A stretch of 64,000 bases of DNA from a candidate division SR1 bacterium (lineage in GTDB: Bacteria > Patescibacteriota > Gracilibacteria > Absconditabacterales > Absconditicoccaceae). The notes beneath the pieces were generated by a model. It searched no databases. It was not told where the DNA came from and saw only the letters and a list, made by a program, of their open reading frames with translations. Below are positions 18,666 through 29,529 of this stretch, one piece after another. The stretch covers positions 141,057 to 205,056 of the forward strand of contig JAPLUT010000002.1 of assembly GCA_026397475.1 (NCBI GenBank). The letters are read 5' to 3'. The translations under genes were made by a program, and so were the position numbers. Each line of letters starts with the position of its first letter. The first letter of the stretch is position 1.

Positions 18666-20295
18666 AATTTTTAATATCTTCAGCGAAAACAGGATACAGA
18701 GAATATTTTCTGATATTTTTAATTTTATTATTCCATTTTTTATCATTAAGTCGACATTTGTGAGTTAGCAATTCTTGTAACTGTCAAGAATAGTTCATTT
18801 CTACAAAAATTAATTTTTTGATTTTTTTGACATTTATATCCAAGAATTCTTTCAATCTCATATCGAAAGGCTGTAAACATTTAATTATTATCAGACCAAA
18901 TTTTACACTTCAATTCTGAATTTTGAATTTTGAATTCTTAATTCTAATAAACTCCTCTATCACATAACGATTAACTCCAAACGTCACAAAGAATTCTTTG
19001 GCTTCAGGATTGATGATTTCATATCCATAAAAATCTTTCGTAAATTCTTGTTGAATAAAAGTTTCCATTTTTTTAAATCTTTTTTCTAATTGTTGTTTCT
19101 TAATTATAGGGTCCTCATTGGTTGTCCCATATTCATCATGCTCATAGGAAGTCGCAATAAATTCACCATTTTCAACTCCTGGCAGCATACTTGGAGAGAT
19201 TCAATCAGAAGTAGTTTCATATCTTTTATATCATTCAATTCCTACAGTATTAATTTTACCTCTAAGTATTTGTTGAGACACCAATTTAGATTTATCAACA
19301 GAAATATATCATTCAGAAAGTTGTTTATCTACAAGAAAAATGACCGGATGCTGATAAATATCAGATCGATTCAACGCTTTTCAGATTAAATTATATCATT
19401 CTTCAAAAGTTGAAGGAGCTAAGACTATAGGATAGGTTTCACCAAAACTTGCATTCAAAGCATAGTTAAGATCTCACTGGCCCGTATAAGTTGGAGTTCC
19501 TGTACTTGGACCATCACGTTGAGAAAGGATATAGACACCACCAAGTTCAGCCTGATGAGAGAAACTAATGGACTCCGTCATCAAAGCGAAGCCTCCCCCA
19601 CTCGTTCCACACATAGATCTTTTTCCAGCAAATTTAGCTCAAAGCATAACCATGCTTACGGCTACTTCATCTTCACATTGAAGAAAAGTAACCTCTTTAT
19701 GAGATTGGACAACTTCAATCAACGATGATGCGGGAGTCATGGGATATGCAGAATAGAAATTCATTCATGAAGCGATAGCTCATGTACCGATAAGTTCGTT
19801 TCAAAAAAGAAATTCTTTAGCTGATCAAATGTTTTTAGATAAATCGTATTTAGGAACTTTGAAATAAGCATATCATTTAGTTAAACAATCAATATTCACC
19901 GCCAAAACATCACCTACAAATTGACTCGCCAGAAGCTTTTCACCTTCTTCACGAGCAATACCAAGAAGCTTTAAGGCAGCTCAAAAGAAAAAAACGTTTT
20001 TGTATTTGATTGTAGTATCCTTAAGAGGATGTGTTTTCTTAAGCGTATATATTTTAGCATTTTTAGTAATAGAGTACTCATCAAAAGGGAAGAAATGATC
20101 TATAGTTTTAGCAATAAAGGGGTGATCATCAGAGATATAAAGAAAAAAATTATTATTATCTCCTTTGATGATAGAAGCATATTCCTTATCTCAAAATACA
20201 CTATATCATTTAGATGATAAAAGTTGTCCAAGAAGCATTCCAGAAGTATTTACTCAACTTCCTGCAGCTCACGAGAAACCGATTGATATTTTCAT
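18652..20295 (-). CDS. 2-oxoacid:ferredoxin oxidoreductase, fused gamma-alpha subunit
   Basis: 547 residues. The gamma domain comes first (SIGFSGAAGSGVNTSGMLLGQ at 4-24, then GYSVFGDKEYASIIKGDNN), followed by the alpha pyrimidine-binding domain (ELIGTGAIASGMNFYSAYPMTPASSLIE; ECEDEVAVSMVMLGAKFAG-type; MCGTSGGGFALMTES) and a C-terminal domain (KKLIFVEMNYSGQLQELL). The gamma-alpha fusion is the KorA/PorA type found in many anaerobes. Near residue ~450 the sequence RIKNSKFKIQNGS is encoded by an AT-rich repeat and looks like a short in-frame insertion. Stop is TAA at 18652. Forms the complex with the beta subunit at 17597. Confidence 0.9.
18912..18946. repeat. AATTC-type AT-rich repeat inside the oxidoreductase alpha gene
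   Basis: Plus strand contains TTCTGAATTTTGAATTTTGA then ATTCTTAATTCT. Similar tracts occur in intergenic DNA at 63424-63500 and 63588-63626. Here it stays in frame and encodes about 10 residues absent from the usual family alignment, before VKFGLIIIK. Confidence 0.55.
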
Positions 20296-20553
20296 AAGTT
20301 TTGAAAAATAAGATAAATAAAGTATCAAGAGTTTTATATCAAAAAAAAACAACAAAACAACATAAAAAAAAAGATAAAATATTTATCAAACAAATAATTT
20401 CGACATGAAATAAGAAATTATTAATTTAATAAGTACAATTTCTTCAATCAAGAATAAGAATGATATTTTTGAAGAAGAAAATGCAATTGAAAAAAGATAT
20501 GCTTTTGTTACCTATACTATTATGTAAGGTATAATTTATAATTGTATCATAAT
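20296..20553. other. Intergenic region at the start of the glycan locus
   Basis: 258 bases, very AT-rich, between divergent transcripts. No open frame or RNA recognised. A TATAAT at 20530-20535 with TTGTTA 19 bases upstream may be the promoter of the plus-strand glycan operon; spacing is long, so this is tentative. Confidence 0.4.
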
Positions 20554-22092
20554 ATGGACGGAGAAATGGAATTGCTTGCAGATCAGCCGCTAGGGCAGAA
20601 ACTTATCAAAAAAGGATTCTGGTTATATTTTTTTATGATTTTTTTAGCACCTACATGATATTTCATCAGAGTTATAATCTCAAACACACTTTCAATAGAA
20701 GACGTATGATTATTTTATAGTATATTTTGATTGGTAACATTAATATCAATGTATAATGACCTTTGATTAACAGAGGCATTACAATATTTTCTTCCCAAAT
20801 ACCGAATAGAAAAAAAATACAATAATTTTAAAACCATTATTTACTTGACCCTATTCGTACAAGTAATTAGCTGAATCATTATTGCATGAGCAATGTGGAT
20901 ATGAGCAAATTGGCTAGCTATTCATCATTTTCATTCAATTTTCGCCAAAGATATCCTTAGGCTTTTTTGTTGGTACTTCATAGGCATTAACTTTATACAA
21001 GTCTTAAACTCAATTTATATTTCATTTCAGGACGTAGTTGCAAGCAATCTCACTGAATGAGCAAAAATGCGAAGTACCTTAGGGTTTACATTAATTTTTC
21101 GGCTAACGGGAACCCTAACAATTAATAATTTTGCATTATGATGGATTTGTGGTCTTGGAATAGGACTACTAGCATCAACAATCATCTTTATAGCCAAGTA
21201 TAAAAAAACATTAAAAAAATGAATTGTAATATTGGATAGATCATTACTAAAAACACATTTTCATTACGCATTTTGGATTTTTTTATGAGCAAACATACTC
21301 ACGTTATTTAGTCAAGTGGACCAGCAGATGGTAATAAATTTTTTGGGAGTTAAACAGGCCTGATATTATGCAAATTTTTGGGGGATGATAGCTATCTTTA
21401 ATTTTCTAGCATGACCGTTATTAAGCATTCTTTTCCCTATAGTAAATGAACTTATTACAAAGAAAGAAATAAATAAATTAAAGTTTTTTCAAAACATACT
21501 GTATAAATATTTTTCTGTTTTTGCGTTAACCGTAGGATGAATATTTATAGCGCTTGGACCGCAAATTTCTAGCATTATGTTTGGGGTAAAGTTTGCATAT
21601 TCGGGAGCATTAGCTACGTACATATGACCGTTTCTCATATTTAACATCTTATTTATAATCAATTATTTCATTCTAGCTTGAATTTGAAAAATAAGAAAAA
21701 GAGTTGAAATATTATGAATTGCACTTAGCATCAATGTAGTATCAAACATTATTTTGATTTATATGCTAGGATGGGGGCTTATTTGAGCAGTAATTTCTTT
21801 GATTTTATGACGAATATCATTATGGTGGTTAAGTTACAAATTAGTAAACAACCACTTAAAAATTGATTTCGATTGGTGATTTTTTATAAAAAACGCTTTG
21901 ATAGTAACAATATTAACAATTTTTTCTAAAGAGATAGCCAACCACACGATGACATTAGAGAATACTATGAGATACAAGAACATTTGATATTTACTGCTAA
22001 TAATTCTCTGTTACTACATAGTCATTGGAATACTAAACCGAGAAAATGCAAGGATACTAATAAATGAAATAAAAAAAATGAAAAAAAATTAA
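20554..22092 (+). CDS. Polysaccharide flippase (Wzx/MATE-MurJ superfamily)
   Basis: 512 residues with 12-14 predicted membrane helices. Expected to flip a lipid-linked oligosaccharide across the membrane. Family features are the early TGYFIRVIISNTLSIEDVGLFY (helix 1 with Arg), QALQYFLP-like EALQYFLPKYRIEKKY near residue 75, FSQVDQQMVINFLGVKQAGYY in the middle, and GPLLSILFPIVNEL. UGA supplies most glycines. First gene of the plus-strand half of the glycan locus. The ATG at 20554 was used; a second ATG twelve bases on has a weak GGAG in front and may be the true start. Confidence 0.85.
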
Positions 22093-22170
22093 TATAATAC
22101 ACAACAATAGAATTCATATAGAGAACGACCGTCTTTTAAAAAAATTTTATTAAATTTTTAATTTTAAAAT

Positions 22171-22593
22171 ATGTGACTTCATAAGAAAATAATAAAAATT
22201 ATATGAGAAGAATTGGTCAGATTCATAATTGTTTGAGGAATAAGTACAATTATTAACTACAGCTTTTTCTATATTTGATACAATTATCTCAAAATAAATT
22301 ATTTAATTTCATCATGAATTTGATATATCTTATGAGTTATTGTATGATATTTTTTAAACAAATTGCGGACATTCAAAAACAAATCTGGACACCAAATAAA
22401 GACAATCATAAAGTATTGTTGAGTATATGCCTTTTCTTGATTATCTTGAATTTGACTACTCTATGTATTAGTAAATTTCTTGAAAATGAATCCAGAAATA
22501 GGGAATATATTGAGCCTATTCTGGATAGTAGGCATAAATTACATATGAACGAAATATTTAGTTTTCTATAAAAAAACAAATGACGGATTTTAA
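22171..22593 (+). CDS. GtrA-family membrane protein
   Basis: 140 residues, four membrane helices, GtrA type: VRFIIVGGISTIINYSFFYI at 16-35, SSGIGYILGVIVGYFLNKLRTF with the family's Asn-Lys-xxx-Phe at the end of helix 2, and two further helices. GtrA proteins take part in moving or presenting polyprenyl-phosphate-linked sugars. 13 of its 18 glycines are UGA, among the highest proportions in the window, and UGA is codon 2. Its 3' end overlaps the next gene by 14 bases, so translation is probably coupled. Confidence 0.85.
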
Positions 22594-24655
22594 AGAACTA
22601 CTAAAAAACAAGCTATTTATTATATGATTAATAATCAAGATAGTAATTGCTTGAGTTTTTGTTGGATGATTATTTATAAAATGATTTTTGCCTTTCATTG
22701 ACTACTTTATAAGTTCCTGATTCCAAAATCCATACAATTATTTTCATTCTATTAATTATAATAATATTTTTCCATATTCCTCAGTAATGTTGTGGCTAAC
22801 ATCACTTCCATATATGTTAGTAGCAGGAATTAAGGTAATATGGCTAAAAGTATTATTTATAAAAGGCGCTCTATTAATCGCAGATATAGCAGTATTATGG
22901 GTACTATTTAAATGGTTTCCGATTTATAAAAGAAAAATATTAATATACTATCGACTATCTCCAATATTTATATTTATATCATATTTTTATGGGCAATTTG
23001 ATATAATACCAACAGCACTATTATTTTTATCTTTATATTACATTAGTAGGAATAAATACCTTGTTTCAATGATATTATTATGAATAGGTATAGCGACAAA
23101 GACACATTTAGTATTAGTAGTTCCCTTCATCTTTCTCTATCTCTTCAGCAAGGAAATAAAAATAAAAAAACTTTTTATGTACGTTTTTGTTCTGTGTTGA
23201 ACAACAGCAGCCCTACTTTCACCATACTTTTTTAGTGAAGGATATATCCATCTTGTGCTCAATAACGCACAGCAAATAAAGATATTCTGATCGTTTCTAG
23301 ATTATGGGATCAATAATTTAAAATTTCTTTTCATACCGGGACTATATTTAATGTTAATACTAATATTCAAATTTGAAAGAAAAATGACTCAAGACTATTT
23401 AATGTCTTTTTTGTGCATCATATTTTGAATATTAATAATATTAATTCCACCAGCAATTGGACGGTATTACTGGTCACTACCATTTATAATATATTTTTAT
23501 ATAAAATACAAAGACATCCCTAGAACAAGCTTTATAAGCTTAAACATAGCTTATTTCTTGTTTTTCATATTTGAAAGGAACTCAGATTTTATGTCAATTT
23601 TCAGCCTAATACATCCAAAATGGTCATGAGTTATTCTCAATACCGTACTATTTACACCAGAAAAATGAATTTTAGTACAAAATATTTTATTTACTATTTT
23701 AATTATAACAACAATCGCAACGATTATATGAATATACAAAAATTGATTCCTCAAAAACAAAAAATATGAGGCCAAACAATTATTAATAGGTATATGATGA
23801 GATTCGTGATCTGGGAAAAGCACATTGGTAAATAATATAATCTGACTATTTGATAACGATTTGATTACCTTAGTAGAGGGTGACGACATACACAAATGGC
23901 CTAGATGAGACGAAAACTGGAAGAAATTTACTCACCTCAACCCAAAAAGCAATAACCTTCACCTAGATTTAATTCACGCAAAAATATTAAAATCTTGAGA
24001 TACGGTATATAGAAAACATTATGATCATTCTACAGGAACATTTACAAATCCACAAAAAATAAATGCTTCGAAGTTTATTTTATTCGCAGGATTGCATCCA
24101 TTTTTTCTTGAGCATATGAGAAATACCATGGATTTGAAAATTTTTGTGAAACCAGAAGAACAGCTAAGATTACACTGGAAAATTGCTAGAGATATGAAAG
24201 AAAGATGATATTCAAAAGAAAAAGTAGAGGAGCAATTAAAAAGTAGAGAAAAAGATAGCATTCAATATATTCAATCTCAAGAAAAATTTGCAGATATAAT
24301 TATCTCATTATCCCCTCTTTCATGAATAAAAAACATATGAGATCCAAGCGAGAATATCTCATTAAAATTATCTATACAACTATCCAATTCATATTATCTA
24401 GAGCCACTAATAGAAGCACTTAAAACCATTCCCACATTATCTATAGAACACTATATAGGCGATGACCTAACAAGGCAAGTTTTTGAATGTTACTGAAGCA
24501 TATCAGCCAAAGAAATTAAAGCCACTTTACTTACCACCCTACCAAACTATTATCTCATAACTCACAAAGATCCAGAAATGGAGATGGGAACAAATTGAAT
24601 TATTCAGCTATTTATACTCTACATTAAACACAGCAAGCTCAATCCAAAAACGTAA
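22580..24655 (+). CDS. Integral membrane glycosyltransferase-like protein fused to a uridine-kinase-like P-loop domain
   Basis: 691 residues in one frame. Residues 1-~390 hold about nine membrane helices with a GT-C/mannosyltransferase-like layout (FQNPYNYFHSINYNNIFPYS after helix 1; YYRLSPIFIFISYFYGQFDI). Residues ~400-600 are a P-loop kinase domain of the uridine kinase/phosphoribulokinase type: Walker A IGGDSGSGKSTLVNN from ~405 (three of its glycines are UGA), VEGDDIHKWPRG, YRKHYDHSTGTF, and FAGLHPFFL. A further ~90 residues follow, without a known motif. The frame through FLKNKKYEAKQLLIG is uninterrupted. The substrate of the kinase is unknown; a sugar or polyol is plausible from the neighbours. 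Confidence 0.75.
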
Positions 24656-24677
24656 TTTAATTATCAACATTAAGCTT

Positions 24678-25691
24678 ATGGGAAAAAAAGAACTCATTGA
24701 AGACTATATCGATTTAGCAAAAAAGTTGGGATCTAAAATCGAAGACGTACAATGATGATGAGGGAATATATCTATTAAAGTATCTTCAACAGATATGTAT
24801 ATTAAGGCTTCATGAAGCCTACTTAAAGATATAGACAAAAAAAACATATGAGCACATATTAATTATGAAAAAATTAAGAAAAAACTACAGCTACATTTAA
24901 AAAACAAAAGCACAGGAGCAATAGAAAAGAAGATTGACAGCCATATCCAAGAAAATACACACACTTTAGACAAAAAGGCATCTATAGAAACATCTATGCA
25001 CATTCTATTGCCTGGAAAAATAGTATTTCACAATCATTCTATATATATTAATATATTTTCCTGTTCAAAAAATGGGGAAAAACATTTTGAACAATTATTC
25101 TGAGAAAAAATTAATTTTATTAGATATGCTTCCCCATGAGCATGATTATCAAGGCGCATCTACAAAAAACACTGATTGGCGTCACCCCAAACCCTTATCT
25201 TGGAGAATCATGGAATAATTATTCATAGCGACAACAAAGAAGAAATAATAACAACGTATTTATCAACAAAAAAAAAAATAAAAGATTTTTTAAAAAAGAA
25301 ATGAATAAAACTATTTGAAAATTGATTAATACAAGGGGGGAAATGAATAACATGGGGGACGCTTTCTCCTCACAATATGTTAAAAAAATTTATAATAAAA
25401 AATAAGTTGAGCAAACATATGTATCCAGACTCGATTGTGTTTGGAGAAGACATCCTATTTGATTGAGTAAAAAACTATATACAATGAGACAAGATAGTAA
25501 TAAACACAGGCAACACAAAAAAAGACATATCAATATTAGAAAATCTAGTAGCCATAAATTACATTTTATATGTGCATGACACACTATGATTTAAAAGTAA
25601 ATTTTTATGAGCAAAGGAGATCAAATACATTCTCAATATGGATCAAGAAAAATATCGTAAATCCCTCTATGTTATAGAGAAAAAGTTGTAA
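24678..25691 (+). CDS. Class II aldolase/adducin-family protein
   Basis: 337 residues. Features: VQGGGGNISIKVSSTDMYIKAS at ~23-44 (phosphate and substrate loop of class II aldolases), ETSMHILLPGKIVFHNHSIY with the zinc-ligand His-x-His near 120, and LENHGIIIHSD near 185 (third ligand region). Class II aldolases of this type cleave sugar phosphates such as L-fuculose-1-P, or act as epimerases or dehydratases. The C-terminal ~110 residues form an extra domain. It is embedded between a kinase fusion and a nucleotidyltransferase, pointing to synthesis of an activated sugar or polyol. Confidence 0.8.
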
Positions 25692-25745
25692 TCATTATGT
25701 TTTTATTTATAGTAGAATTGCTTTAAATTATTAAAATAGAATTAG

Positions 25746-26525
25746 ATGCTTTTAAAACTTGCTAAAAACATTTCTTTTTTACAAAACATGGTTGTTAATA
25801 TTGTAACATCCATACATCCCTCTATAATGCACAATTTAGGAAAAATTGAGATTATAAAAAAAGCTATGTGGAATTGTGAATTAGAAAAAATCGAGGGGGG
25901 TTATTTCGAGTTTTGAGTATATGAAGGAACGTCACTTTTTGCTGCAGTAAAAACTCATAAAAAAATTAAATCTGAGATAAAAAGAAATTTCTATGGTTTT
26001 GACTCTTTTGACGACGGATTCAAATATTTCGATGAAAAAGATAAACACCCTTTTTTCAAAGAAGGCGATTTTGTGAGTTCTTATGAAAAAGTTAAAAGAA
26101 GATTTAAAAAATTCACTAACGTAAAACTCATTAAATGATATTTTGAAGAAACTATCGACAAGGGAAAAGGTAAAGACATCCATAATAACGACAAATGTGC
26201 TATAGCATTCATTGACTGTGACCTAATGAATCCTTCAATGGTAGCTTTAGAATATATAAAACCAATGATTCAAGCATGATCTATACTCATAATTGATGAT
26301 TATTATGCTTATAAGGGAGATGAAAATCTTGGCCCATGTGGAGCATTTAATAAGTTTTTAAGCAAATATCCCCATATTAAAGCAAGAGAATTCGCAGATT
26401 ATGGATACTGATGAAAAGCGTTTATTATAACAAGGATATAGGACATAGCATATCAATGACGACATTTCAAGGACAATACTTCTTATTATCTTGATAATTA
26501 CATGCCTTTAATTATAAAAAAATAG
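25746..26525 (+). CDS. TylF/macrocin-O-methyltransferase-like protein
   Basis: 259 residues. Contains GGYFEFGVYEGTSLFAAV (~55-72; SAM-binding glycine loop of the TylF group), FYGFDSFDDGF, the acidic metal-binding AFIDCDLMNPSMVALEYIKP, and LIIDDYYAYKGDE. Members methylate hydroxyl groups on sugars in antibiotics and glycans. The C-terminus (YLDNYMPLIIKK) ends at a hairpin that overlaps the stop codon. Likely decorates a residue of the surface glycan. Confidence 0.8.
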
Positions 26526-26546
26526 TCTTTAGGGAAAGACTATTTT
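26521..26546 (+). terminator. Hairpin with short T-run at the methyltransferase stop
   Basis: Perfect 10-bp stem AATAGTCTTT/AAAGACTATT with loop AGGG and four T, overlapping the TAG stop. The operon continues 20 bases later, so it may act as a partial terminator or protect mRNA ends. Confidence 0.6.
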
Positions 26547-26566
26547 ATGTGATTAAGAATAAAATA

Positions 26567-28162
26567 ATGCAAATTATCATTCCCATGACGTGAATTTGAA
26601 AAAGATTTCTAGACGTAGGATATATTGAAGCGAAACCACTCATATGAATAGAAGGAAAACCAATGATTGAACATGTGGTAAATCTTTTTCCTGAAACATC
26701 AGACTTTATATTTATAATAAATAAAGATCACGTAGAAACGACGAATATTGTAGCTATCTTAAATAGAATAACAAAAAATCCAAAAATTATAATCACTTCA
26801 AAAGAGAAGTGACCTGTAAATGAAGTGATGAAAGCTAAAGATTTAATAAACGATAATGAACCATGTATCATAAATTATTGTGATTTTAGTATGCAATGGG
26901 ATTACAAACATTTTGAAGAGACGGTCTTAAAGAACAAATGTGATGGAGCCATTCCGTCCTATATATGATTTCATCCTCATCTTCTCCACAATCATAAGTA
27001 TGCAAGCATGAGAACAGATGAAAAGAACTGGATGTTAGAAATCAAAGAAAAACACTCTTTTACAGAAAACACAATGGATTGTTATCAATCAGCAGGAACA
27101 TATTATTTTTCTAATTGAAAAATATTAAAAAAATATTGTGAAAAAATGATTCAAGACGGAGAAATGCTTAATGGAGAGTATTATGCAAGCATGGTATATG
27201 ATTTTATGAAAAAAGACGGGCTCAATATCTATGTATATGAAATACAGAAAATGCTTCAATGGTGAACTCCACAGGACTTAGAGGAATATCTTTATCGATC
27301 TAATCTTTTTAGAGCAAAAATATATCCACAACATACTTATGATTCGATTATCCATGAAGAGATGCAGACTATAATCCCTATATGAGGAGAAGGATTAAGA
27401 TTCAAGAATGCATGATATAAAGATCTTAAACCGCTAATAAAAATAGGCAATATCCCAATGTTTGTACAAGCTATTAATGATATGCCTCAGACAAAAAAAA
27501 TGGTTTTTGTATCAAGCAATAGACACATTAAAGAACTTGGTATGGGAGATCATTTCAAAAAGCATTTTCCAAATTGTGAAATTATAGCAATGGATCCTCA
27601 AGGACCCGTCCAAGATTGTATTCAGGCAGAACATATGTTTGATCTAGAAAAACCATTAAATCTGATCGCTTGCGATAACGGGCTTATGCGAGATTTCCCA
27701 AAATTCATAGACATGTATGCAAATACAAAAATAGATGCAGCGATTCGAAGTTTTAGAGGACACCCATGACAAGTACTATCACCTACAAGTCGATGATGGA
27801 TAGAAATAGCAAAGGAGGATGGAATTACTGCCAAAAGAATTTCTTGTAAGATACCTCTTTCTGGGACTCCCCTACAAGATCATGCTATCGTAGGTGCCTT
27901 TTACTTCAAAAAAGCAAAATATTTTTTTGATGCAGCCAAAGAAATTATAGAAAAAGGAATCAACGTAAATGGCGCAACACACAATGATTTGGTACTTGAA
28001 ATAATGATTCAAAAATGATATTCTGTCAGAGTGTTTGAAGCAGATAAATATATAGGACGAGGGACGCCAAATGACTTCAAATCATATCTTTATCGACAAG
28101 AATATTTTGATCAATGCGCCGGTCATCCATACAAAAAAGAATTAGATGAAGACTATAAATAA
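26567..28162 (+). CDS. Tandem sugar-nucleotidyltransferase-like protein (two NTase domains)
   Basis: 531 residues made of two related halves. The first starts IIIPMTGIGKRFLDVGY and continues KPLIGIEGKPMIEHVV; the second starts at ~266 with TIIPIGGEGLRFKNAGY and continues KPLIKIGNIPMFVQAI. Each carries the nucleotide-binding loop, lysine and a later acidic segment (NYCDFSM; ACDNGLM) of the GlmU/RmlA-type fold. Such enzymes form NDP-sugars from sugar-1-phosphates. The duplication within one chain is unusual: one half may be regulatory or have a second substrate. Placed after the kinase, aldolase and methyltransferase genes. Confidence 0.8.
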
Positions 28163-28185
28163 TATTTTATTATCTCTTAATTATT

Positions 28186-28911
28186 ATGAAACAGTCACTT
28201 TCATTAGTCATCCCCTGCTTCAATGAATGAAAAAATATAGAGATTCTGACAGAAAAAATAGAAAAGTTACTAGAAAAATCAGAACTTAGATGAAACTTCG
28301 AGTTAATTTTTGTAAGTGATTGACCCGCGAAAGAATTTGCCAATATACTCAAAGAAATAGAAAAAAAACATTCTTTTATAAGCGTCATTTTATTTCCATC
28401 AAATAAATGATATGGTTTTTCTGTCGTAGAAGGGCTCAAAGCTGCAAAATGAGAATATATCGGTCGGACACATGCTGACCTACAAACCGATCCCGAAGAT
28501 GTATTTAAAGCTTTTGAAATTATTAAGGAACAGAGATATCCAAAAAACATCTATGCGAAATGAGTAAGAAAGAATAGGCCATTTGCTGATCAGATTTTTA
28601 GCTTTTGAATGGGGATTTTTGAAAGTATATATTTAGGAAAAAATCTATATGAAATTAACGCACAGCCGAATATTTTTCATAGAAATTTTTTTGAAAAACG
28701 AAAGAATCCACCAGATGATTTTGCACTAGATTTATACGCGTTATATATGGCAAGAAAGTTAAAAGTAAATTTAATTAGATTTAATGTTTTATTTCCCAAA
28801 AGAATTCACGGGCAATCTAACTGGAATACATGATTCAAATCTAAATGGAAATTTATAAAGAGAACGATAAAATTTAGTAAAAAGTTAAAACAATCTTTTA
28901 ATAATAAATAG
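28186..28911 (+). CDS. Family 2 glycosyltransferase
   Basis: 241 residues, single GT-A domain: LSLVIPCFNEGKNIEILTEK at 5-24, LIFVSDGPAKEF, and RTHADLQTDPED in the place of the usual DxD/GT2 acidic motif (ADLQ is common in DPM1-type enzymes). The middle NAQPNIFHRNFFEK resembles the dolichol-phosphate-sugar synthase group. No C-terminal membrane helices. It probably transfers an NDP-sugar to a lipid phosphate carrier or a growing glycan. It starts 23 bases after the tandem nucleotidyltransferase gene. Confidence 0.8.
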
Positions 28912-28915
28912 CGAT

Positions 28916-29506
28916 ATGCAAATATTTGTTCATAGAGTAAATACAATAGAAAAGTTAGAGAAAGTATCTTCTGCATATGGAATAGAAATTGACATAAGAG
29001 CAGAGGGAGAAAAACTGATTCTTCATCATGAGCCCTTTGAATGATGACAAGATTTTGAGGATTTTTTAAAGAAATATCATCATGCTGGGATTATCCTCAA
29101 TATAAAAGAGGCAGGGATAGAAAATAAGGTGATTGAATTAATGAAAACGCATAATATTCAAAATTATTTCCTTTTAGATATAGAATTTCCTTATATTTAT
29201 AAAGCCACTAGACAATGAGTTAAAAATATAGCAATAAGATACTCAGAAGACGAGTGCATAGAGACAGTACTCAAATACAAATGAAAAGCAGATCGAGTAT
29301 GGATTGATACAAACACACAACTACCTTTAAATAAGGATATTATACAGAAATTAATCTGATTTAAGACATGTTTAGTGTGCCCCGAGAGACGATGAAGGCC
29401 AGAAGATATAAAGGGATACAAGGAAGCGATGAAATCACTAAATTTTAAGGTTGACGCCGTAATGACATCACTAGAATACACTGCTATACGAGAAAAAAAC
29501 GATTAA
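28916..29506 (+). CDS. Glycerophosphodiester phosphodiesterase (GDPD)-like protein
   Basis: 196 residues, TIM-barrel PI-PLC/GDPD superfamily pattern: FVHRVNTIEKLE at the N-terminus (His-Arg), GIEIDIRAEGEKLILHHEPF (Glu-x-Asp and the second His), then LNIKEAGIE and YFLLDIEFPYI strands. Active-site HR, ExD and H are all visible. It is shorter than typical GDPDs (~250). In this setting it may act on a glycerophosphate- or polyol-phosphate-containing glycan or intermediate rather than on membrane lipid breakdown products. Four bases separate it from the glycosyltransferase gene. Confidence 0.75.
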
Positions 29507-29529
29507 GCTTTTATTCTTTGGGAACTCAA

